A stretch of DNA of 11,351 nt from Nitrosomonadales bacterium (GTDB taxonomy: Bacteria; Pseudomonadota; Gammaproteobacteria; Burkholderiales; Gallionellaceae). Below, piece by piece: positions 7,443-11,351 of the stretch (positions within the stretch are counted from its first letter, which is position 1; every line of letters begins with the position of its first letter). Both the position numbers and the translations under genes were made by a program. The DNA is taken from assembly GCA_003235435.1 (NCBI GenBank), contig QJWF01000243.1, forward strand, positions 1-11,351, read 5' to 3'. Below the pieces are notes generated by a model. It had not been told where the DNA came from, made no database searches, and saw only the letters and a program-made list of their open reading frames with translations.

Positions 7443-7922
7443 TTAATGGTGGGAACCGGCCGCGCTATTTCCCTGCAACTCTTCACGAACATGGCGGGCG
7501 ATATACGGCTGGAACCGGCTTTCGCCCTGCTTTGATGAAAACCATTTGGCAATTGCAAATCCTGCCACCAAGCCTGTCAAGGCACCCGCGGCGGCATAAA
7601 TGTCGCTCGGTCCGGACTGCGACAATATACTTCCGAGTGTCGCTCCTAGCATCAGCAATGTCAGCGGCATGATGTATACCAGGCCAATCCCGCGCGTCAC
7701 AGCGCCTTCGGCAACCGAGACGATGACTTCGTCGCCGACGCCCGCATTGATCGGATTTTTAACCTGGAATCGGCGCGGTTTGCTGCAGAACAGTTGGGAC
7801 AGCTTGCCCGCCCCGCAACCCTTGCCTGCGCATTGCTCGCAACCGTCTGCCTGGTCCGACTTGACCAGGGCAACCTGCCCGTCAGTTTCGACCACTATGG
7901 CGCGTGTTTCGAGCCTGCTCAT
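7443..7922 (-). CDS. rseC: SoxR-reducing/sigma-E regulatory membrane protein RseC
   Basis: RseC/MucC-family inner-membrane proteins accompany the sigma-E module. In E. coli RseC has a mild positive effect on sigma-E, and the family is also linked to reduction of SoxR together with Rsx proteins. The 159-residue product has an N-terminal soluble part with a cysteine cluster C28-x2-C31-x4-C36-x9-C46 (GCEQCAGKGCGAGKLSQLFC), typical of the family and able in principle to bind metal or an Fe-S cluster. Two membrane segments follow, at about 79-100 and 106-126. The charged tail ends SHH. The ATG at 7922 overlaps the rseB stop by 4 bp (ATGA) and AAGG lies about 5 nt upstream. Family membership is clear; the biochemical role in this organism is inferred. 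Confidence 0.9.
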   Translation of the reverse strand: MSRLETRAIVVETDGQVALVKSDQADGCEQCAGKGCGAGKLSQLFCSKPRRFQVKNPINAGVGDEVIVSVAEGAVTRGIGLVYIMPLTLLMLGATLGSILSQSGPSDIYAAAGALTGLVAGFAIAKWFSSKQGESRFQPYIARHVREELQGNSAAGSHH

Positions 7923-8929
7923 CTGCCTTTGAAACGAACTGAATCGAAAACCTGCACTACCGTGCGAGGGGGTACTTCACCGACTACTGTTATCAAATGT
8001 TTGTCCATTACCTTGTGGTACAGATTCACCGCGCCCCGGCTGGTCAAACCAGCCACATCGTCTTCGTCTCCGTCATCGGGTTCGATGAATATCGAAATTG
8101 CGCTGAGTCCGTCTGAGTAAACTATTTGTGTCACGGGCGCATGCTTGCCGTGCATCGGGCGCAGCAGTTCCATTGTTTTCTTGAATCCCGGCGGCATCGA
8201 ATCCGCCACCCATCCGCTATCCGTTTGCTGTATACGATCCGCATTTTTCTCGGGTTCAGGCAGATCCGAATCGCGCATACCTGGAGAGGGACCATGCTCA
8301 TGTCTTGAGGAAACTGTCCTGTTCAACCAGGAGCGATCTATTTTTCCGCCGATCTGCAATTGGGTGAAAGCATATTGCTCGACCACTTGATTTTTATCGG
8401 TCATCACCGCAGCTTTTAGAAGCAATCCGGAATCGGTATGTACCCATATTTTGTGCGTGTAGCGCAAATTGTCTTTGGGTTGAAAAACGATGACCTGTGC
8501 ATCGTAGCCCGCCACTCTTTCCGTGCCCTCCTGCTTGGGCTGGTAGTTCGAACCCAGCCTGGATAACTGGTCGGGCAGCAACGAAGGGAATCTGCCGCGG
8601 CCTTTGTGACTGTCCACCTGAACCATCCGATGGTTGATGTAGCTCCAGACATGTCCATGATGGCGAACTATTTCACGCCTGGGACCGTCCAGGATTTCGA
8701 TCTTCTCGTATTCACTGTCCGCTTCGGCAAGGTGCGTGATGCGCGAGGTCTCCACGCGATTGTCATACTGGTACACGAACACCCCGGTGTAATCTGTTTG
8801 GTGTCCTGCAAATGCAACCGTCTTGAGCCAATCGAGACAGGCTTGGCTGTCTCCTGCATAGGCATTGGCAGTAACCGTAAGCAACAACCCGCCCAGCAGT
8901 TTTCCACAAGGCGCCAAGAGCAGACTCAT
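7919..8929 (-). CDS. rseB: Periplasmic sigma-E regulator RseB (MucB)
   Basis: RseB/MucB binds the periplasmic part of the anti-sigma factor RseA/MucA and shields it from cleavage. It senses lipopolysaccharide and mislocalised outer-membrane signals. The 336-residue product starts with a signal peptide (hydrophobic LLGGLLLTVTANAYA, likely cut after residue 25). The large N-terminal domain (about 28-210) resembles lipoprotein-binding LolA/LolB folds in this family and contains TDYTGVFVYQYDN. The C-terminal domain (about 235-333) contains GWVADSMPPGFKK and the conserved VYSDGLSAISIFIEP. The start is 2 bp after the rseA stop, with AAGG about 10 nt upstream inside rseA. The stop overlaps rseC by 4 bp. 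Cys8 is at the front of the hydrophobic segment, so a lipoprotein is unlikely. Confidence 0.93.
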   Translation of the reverse strand: MSLLLAPCGKLLGGLLLTVTANAYAGDSQACLDWLKTVAFAGHQTDYTGVFVYQYDNRVETSRITHLAEADSEYEKIEILDGPRREIVRHHGHVWSYINHRMVQVDSHKGRGRFPSLLPDQLSRLGSNYQPKQEGTERVAGYDAQVIVFQPKDNLRYTHKIWVHTDSGLLLKAAVMTDKNQVVEQYAFTQLQIGGKIDRSWLNRTVSSRHEHGPSPGMRDSDLPEPEKNADRIQQTDSGWVADSMPPGFKKTMELLRPMHGKHAPVTQIVYSDGLSAISIFIEPDDGDEDDVAGLTSRGAVNLYHKVMDKHLITVVGEVPPRTVVQVFDSVRFKGR

Positions 8930-8931
8930 CG

Positions 8932-9426
8932 TTATCTACCTTCGGAACCGTAACTGACCATGCGTATATAGGATGCTCCGCCATTCATGTCTGTACTGGG
9001 GGAGAATTCCTGGTGTGCCATCAGATAATCATTTGACTTTGACTGGATATCCTTGCTGACCGGGCGCATTGCATTATTCTGCATGGCCATTGGAGGAAAG
9101 GTTTCAGTGCCGATCTGTTGCGACATCCACACCACCACGCCGACTGCAGCCAGCGAGGCCGCGGCTGACAGCGCGAAAGTTCGCGCTTTTCGTTTTACTG
9201 CATGGCTGCGCGGCGCCAGTACCGTTGGTTCATCCCGCATCCGTTCACGCACTTTCGCGCTCAAATCGCAATGAATGTGATCCGGTTGGCGCAACACATC
9301 TCCGATCAGGTGGTAAAGTTCCCAGTCCTTGTGTGCATCCGTCCCACGACCGATGCGGTCAAGCAGGCTTTCGGCATCGTCTTCGAATAGTTCACCGTCC
9401 ATCAATGCAGAAATTTCTTTTTTCAT
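8932..9426 (-). CDS. rseA: Anti-sigma-E factor RseA (MucA)
   Basis: RseA/MucA is a single-pass inner-membrane protein whose cytoplasmic domain holds sigma-E inactive until regulated proteolysis releases it. The 164-residue product begins MKKEISALMDGELFEDDAES, the family's typical N-terminus. The sigma-binding helices extend to about residue 65 (AHKDWELYHLIGDVLR). One membrane segment lies at about 83-101 (TFALSAAASLAAVGVVVWM) and a periplasmic tail of about 63 residues follows. The protein is shorter than E. coli RseA (216 residues), mainly in the periplasmic part. AGGTGG (9433-9438), inside the last codons of rpoE, is 6 nt from the ATG, and the rpoE stop lies 3 bp before the start. Production of sigma and anti-sigma factor is therefore likely coupled. 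Confidence 0.92.
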   Translation of the reverse strand: MKKEISALMDGELFEDDAESLLDRIGRGTDAHKDWELYHLIGDVLRQPDHIHCDLSAKVRERMRDEPTVLAPRSHAVKRKARTFALSAAASLAAVGVVVWMSQQIGTETFPPMAMQNNAMRPVSKDIQSKSNDYLMAHQEFSPSTDMNGGASYIRMVSYGSEGR

Positions 9427-9429
9427 ATT

Positions 9430-10029
9430 TTACCACCTATTACCTTTACTGGTTTCTAATAACGGCCGCAGATTCTCCGCTACGGCCTCGCGTGCCCTGA
9501 ATATCCTGGACCGCACCGTGCCTATCGGGCAATTCATCACAGCTGCGATTTCCTCATAGCTCAATCCTTCTATTTCGCGCAGTGTCAGTGCGCTGCGCAG
9601 ATCTTCCGGCAGTTGCTGCAATGAAGTTTGCACCACATCGACAACCTGTTTGCTCATGAGTTCATTTTCCGGCGTATTCACTTCCCTCAGAAGGCTGGCC
9701 TCATCGAAGGATTCCGACTCCTCTGAGTCAAAAGGGGTACTGGTCGGCGGACGGCGTTTATTTGCCAACAGGTGATTCTTTGCCGTATTGATGCCTATCC
9801 GATACAACCAGGTATAAAATGCGCTTTCTCCGCGAAACCCCGGAAGCGCACGGTACGCCTTGATAAAAGCATCCTGGGTAACATCCTCCGCCTCGGCCGG
9901 ATCCTTTACAAAGCGTGAAATCAGGCGCCCAAGCTTGCGCTGGTATTTGGAGACCAACAAGTCAAAGGCGTGTTTGTCTCCGCGTTGAACGCGTTCAACC
10001 AACTGCTGATCAACTTCCCGGTCTGCCAT
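9430..10029 (-). CDS. rpoE: Extracytoplasmic-stress sigma factor RpoE (sigma-E/AlgU)
   Basis: This group 4 (ECF) sigma factor directs RNA polymerase to envelope-stress promoters. The 199-residue product has region 2 at about 20-90, including EAEDVTQDAFIKAYRAL (2.2) and FYTWLYRIGINTAKN (2.3/2.4). An acidic linker follows at 100-125 (DSEESESFDE). Region 4 at about 138-185 has the helix-turn-helix LSYEEIAAVMNCPIGTVRSRIFRAREAV. Length and start (MADREVDQQLVERVQRGDKHAFDLL) match RpoE proteins of betaproteobacteria. The ribosome site is poor: the only purine run, AGGG, touches the ATG, and a long structured leader precedes it. Translation may therefore be regulated. It leads the rpoE-rseA-rseB-rseC-degP series. 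Confidence 0.96.
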   Translation of the reverse strand: MADREVDQQLVERVQRGDKHAFDLLVSKYQRKLGRLISRFVKDPAEAEDVTQDAFIKAYRALPGFRGESAFYTWLYRIGINTAKNHLLANKRRPPTSTPFDSEESESFDEASLLREVNTPENELMSKQVVDVVQTSLQQLPEDLRSALTLREIEGLSYEEIAAVMNCPIGTVRSRIFRAREAVAENLRPLLETSKGNRW

Positions 10030-10100
10030 CCCTGACTATTCCATTAAGGTATTACACAATTCCGCCAGTGTGGAACCGAAGGCTCCGTGCACCCTGGGTC

Positions 10101-10112
10101 GCCCCTTGGGGC
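10101..10112. repeat. Short GC hairpin GCCCC-TT-GGGGC in the rpoE leader
   Basis: Two 5-bp GC arms are separated by 2 nt. A second small hairpin possibility at 10072-10086 (GGAGCC-TTC-GGTTCC on the minus strand, one G-U pair) follows it in the predicted rpoE leader. Either could shape translation of rpoE. The 2-nt loop of the first is sterically tight, so its outer pairs may be all that form. Confidence 0.4.
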
Positions 10113-10161
10113 AATCCCTGACATTAATCTTGCGAGGACTGCGCGATTTCTAAAGAGTGCA

Positions 10162-10191
10162 AGTATAACCGCTCCGGGCAGACCGCGTCAG
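10162..10191 (-). promoter_or_regulatory. Predicted sigma-70-type promoter of rpoE
   Basis: On the minus strand, -35 CTGACG (10186-10191) and -10 TATACT (10162-10167) are 18 bp apart. They match the consensus at 4 of 6 and 5 of 6 positions. Transcription would start near 10155, giving a leader of about 125 nt. No convincing sigma-E-type GGAACTT/TCnAA pair was seen in the gap, so autoregulation by RpoE is not evident here. Confidence 0.5.
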
Positions 10192-10198
10192 AGTCTGC
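10178..10198. repeat. Inverted repeat GCAGAC-N9-GTCTGC over the rpoE -35 box
   Basis: GCAGAC (10178-10183) and GTCTGC (10193-10198) are perfect 6-bp inverted repeats, 15 bp centre to centre. The predicted rpoE -35 hexamer lies between and overlapping them. The geometry would suit a dimeric regulator, but nothing identifies one, and short repeats like this arise by chance. Confidence 0.4.
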
Positions 10199-10273
10199 TT
10201 GTCAATCTTGTACCGGCCCAATAGGAGAATATCAGTTTCAGGCGACAAATCCGGCAATGGATACGCAACAGTT

Positions 10274-10282
10274 TGCTATAGT
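10274..10282 (+). promoter_or_regulatory. Predicted extended -10 promoter of nadB
   Basis: TG-C-TATAGT is an extended -10 element, 33 bp before the TTG start. No recognisable -35 lies upstream, as is usual for extended -10 promoters. Transcription would start near 10289 with a leader of about 27 nt. Together with the rpoE promoter this makes the 286-bp gap a divergent promoter region. Confidence 0.5.
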
Positions 10283-10315
10283 CCTCAATTCCAAATCAAC
10301 CAGTCGAGAGAATAA

Positions 10316-11351
10316 TTGCTGCAATTTGACACACTGATCATCGGCAGCGGCCTTGCGGGACTGACAATGGCCATCAAGCTGGCCGAGCACCGCAAGGTGG
10401 GATTGATCACCAAAAAAAAACTGCTGGATGGAGCCAGCGGTTCGGCACAAGGTGGAATTGCGGCTGTATTGTCGGCTGACGATTCTCTGGACGCACATAT
10501 CCAGGATACCCTGACTGCCGGTGCAGGCCTGTGCGATGAAGCTGTTACGCGCTATGTTGTCGAGCATGGCAAAGCGGCAATAGATTGGCTGATAGGCCAA
10601 GGGGTTCCTTTCACCCGGGACGATTCCAGCGGGATGGGCTATCACCTCACCCGAGAGGGAGGCCATAGCCGAAGACGCATCATCCATGCTGCCGACGCGA
10701 CCGGCCAAGCTGTTCAGGAAACCCTGGCTACACGCGTACTTGAGCACCCGAACATCACCATTCTCGAAAACCACATATCTGTTGACCTGATCACCGGAAA
10801 GAAAATCGGAAAATCCAGGAATCGCTGTTTTGGCGTTTATGCGCTCAATACCCTGAGCGAAGAGGTGATCACCATCGGCGCACAAAACACCGTTCTGGCA
10901 ACCGGTGGGGCAGGCAAGGTCTATCTCTATACCACCAACCCGGACACCGCAACAGGCGATGGGATCGCGATGGCGTGGCGTGCCGGCTGCCGCGTTGGCA
11001 ATATGGAATTTATTCAATTCCACCCAACCTGTCTGTACCATCCCCATGCGAAATCGTTTCTTATCAGCGAAGCGGTGCGCGGCGAAGGCGGTGTGCTCAA
11101 ACTGCCTGACGGGACCCGTTTCATGCCGCGGCACGACGAGCGTGCAGAGCTGGCACCGCGTGATATTGTGGCCAGAGCTATTGATTTCGAAATGAAAAAG
11201 GGGGGGTTGGACTGCGTCTACCTCGACATCTCGCACCAGTCGGTCGAGTTCCTCCAGGAACATTTCCCGACCATTTATACGCGCTGCCTCAGTCTGGGAA
11301 TCAATATCGGCAAAGAGCCCATCCCGGTCGTTCCCGCTGCACATTACACCT
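10316..11351 (+). CDS. nadB: L-aspartate oxidase NadB, partial (runs off right edge)
   Basis: NadB is a FAD enzyme that oxidises L-aspartate to iminoaspartate, the first step of de novo NAD synthesis, acting with NadA. The 345 codons in the window are uninterrupted. They begin MLQFDTLIIGSGLAGLTMAI, with the FAD-binding GxGxxG at G10-G15, followed by GASGSAQGGIAAV. Active-site residues known from the E. coli enzyme are all present: Glu114 (HLTREGGHSRR), His236 (EFIQFHPTCLYH), Arg282 (APRDIVARAID) and His343 (VVPAAHYT). The start is TTG at 10316, because a TAA at 10313-10315 closes the frame just upstream. GAGAG (10306-10310) is spaced 5 nt before the TTG. The usual C-terminal helical domain lies outside the window. 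It diverges from rpoE, an arrangement seen in many proteobacteria. Confidence 0.96.
   Translation, partial: MLQFDTLIIGSGLAGLTMAIKLAEHRKVGLITKKKLLDGASGSAQGGIAAVLSADDSLDAHIQDTLTAGAGLCDEAVTRYVVEHGKAAIDWLIGQGVPFTRDDSSGMGYHLTREGGHSRRRIIHAADATGQAVQETLATRVLEHPNITILENHISVDLITGKKIGKSRNRCFGVYALNTLSEEVITIGAQNTVLATGGAGKVYLYTTNPDTATGDGIAMAWRAGCRVGNMEFIQFHPTCLYHPHAKSFLISEAVRGEGGVLKLPDGTRFMPRHDERAELAPRDIVARAIDFEMKKGGLDCVYLDISHQSVEFLQEHFPTIYTRCLSLGINIGKEPIPVVPAAHYT

Noticed and set aside
10030..10315. Sigma-E-type promoter (GGAACTT with TCnAA) for autoregulation of rpoE
   Set aside because: GGAATT-like and GAAACT-like sequences occur, but none has a matching -10 at 15-17 bp.
10412..10420. Run of nine A in nadB (and seven G at 11200-11206) as possible slippage or frameshift sites
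   Set aside because: The NadB frame and its motifs continue correctly across both runs, so there is no sign of programmed or accidental frameshifting.
10238..11344. Minus-strand open frame of 368 codons opposite nadB
   Set aside because: nadB on the plus strand has all its family motifs and catalytic residues across the same bases. The antisense product shows no recognisable domain or start context.

Overview
This is an ordinary-looking chromosomal segment of a Gram-negative bacterium, most likely a betaproteobacterium. The gene order (rpoE, rseA, rseB, rseC, degP, lepA, lepB, DUF4845 gene, rnc, era, recO, pdxJ, with nadB divergent) and protein motifs such as the RpoE start region fit that class, perhaps the Nitrosomonadales/Gallionella side. 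The genus is a guess. No CRISPR array, RNA gene, phage or intact insertion sequence was seen.

Layout. Positions 1-10029 are almost entirely coding on the minus strand, so transcription runs from right to left. Reading in that direction, the first block (10029 to 6009) is the envelope-stress module: sigma-E (rpoE), its membrane anti-sigma factor (rseA), the periplasmic modulator RseB, the membrane protein RseC and a DegP/MucD-type periplasmic protease. A strong hairpin follows degP. The second block (5778 to 1) starts with a plausible promoter and holds lepA (EF4), lepB (signal peptidase I), a small DUF4845 membrane protein, rnc (RNase III), era, recO, a 40-codon unrecognised small ORF and the 5' end of pdxJ. 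Many junctions are 4-bp stop/start overlaps, which points to translational coupling. On the plus strand, nadB (L-aspartate oxidase) starts at a TTG codon at 10316 and runs off the right edge. The 286-bp gap between rpoE and nadB holds divergent promoters and several small symmetric motifs.

How the genes work together. The first block senses and repairs envelope damage. The second combines translation (LepA), protein export (LepB), RNA processing and ribosome assembly (RNase III, Era), recombination (RecO) and pyridoxal phosphate synthesis (PdxJ).

The strongest unexpected signals are two. One is a 147-bp MITE-like element filling the lepA-lepB junction; it has about 39-bp imperfect terminal inverted repeats and a 2-3 bp flanking duplication, and removing it restores a compact stop/Shine-Dalgarno/start junction. 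The other is a 40-codon ORF inserted between recO and pdxJ with 4-bp overlaps at both ends. I found no evidence of a large undescribed system.
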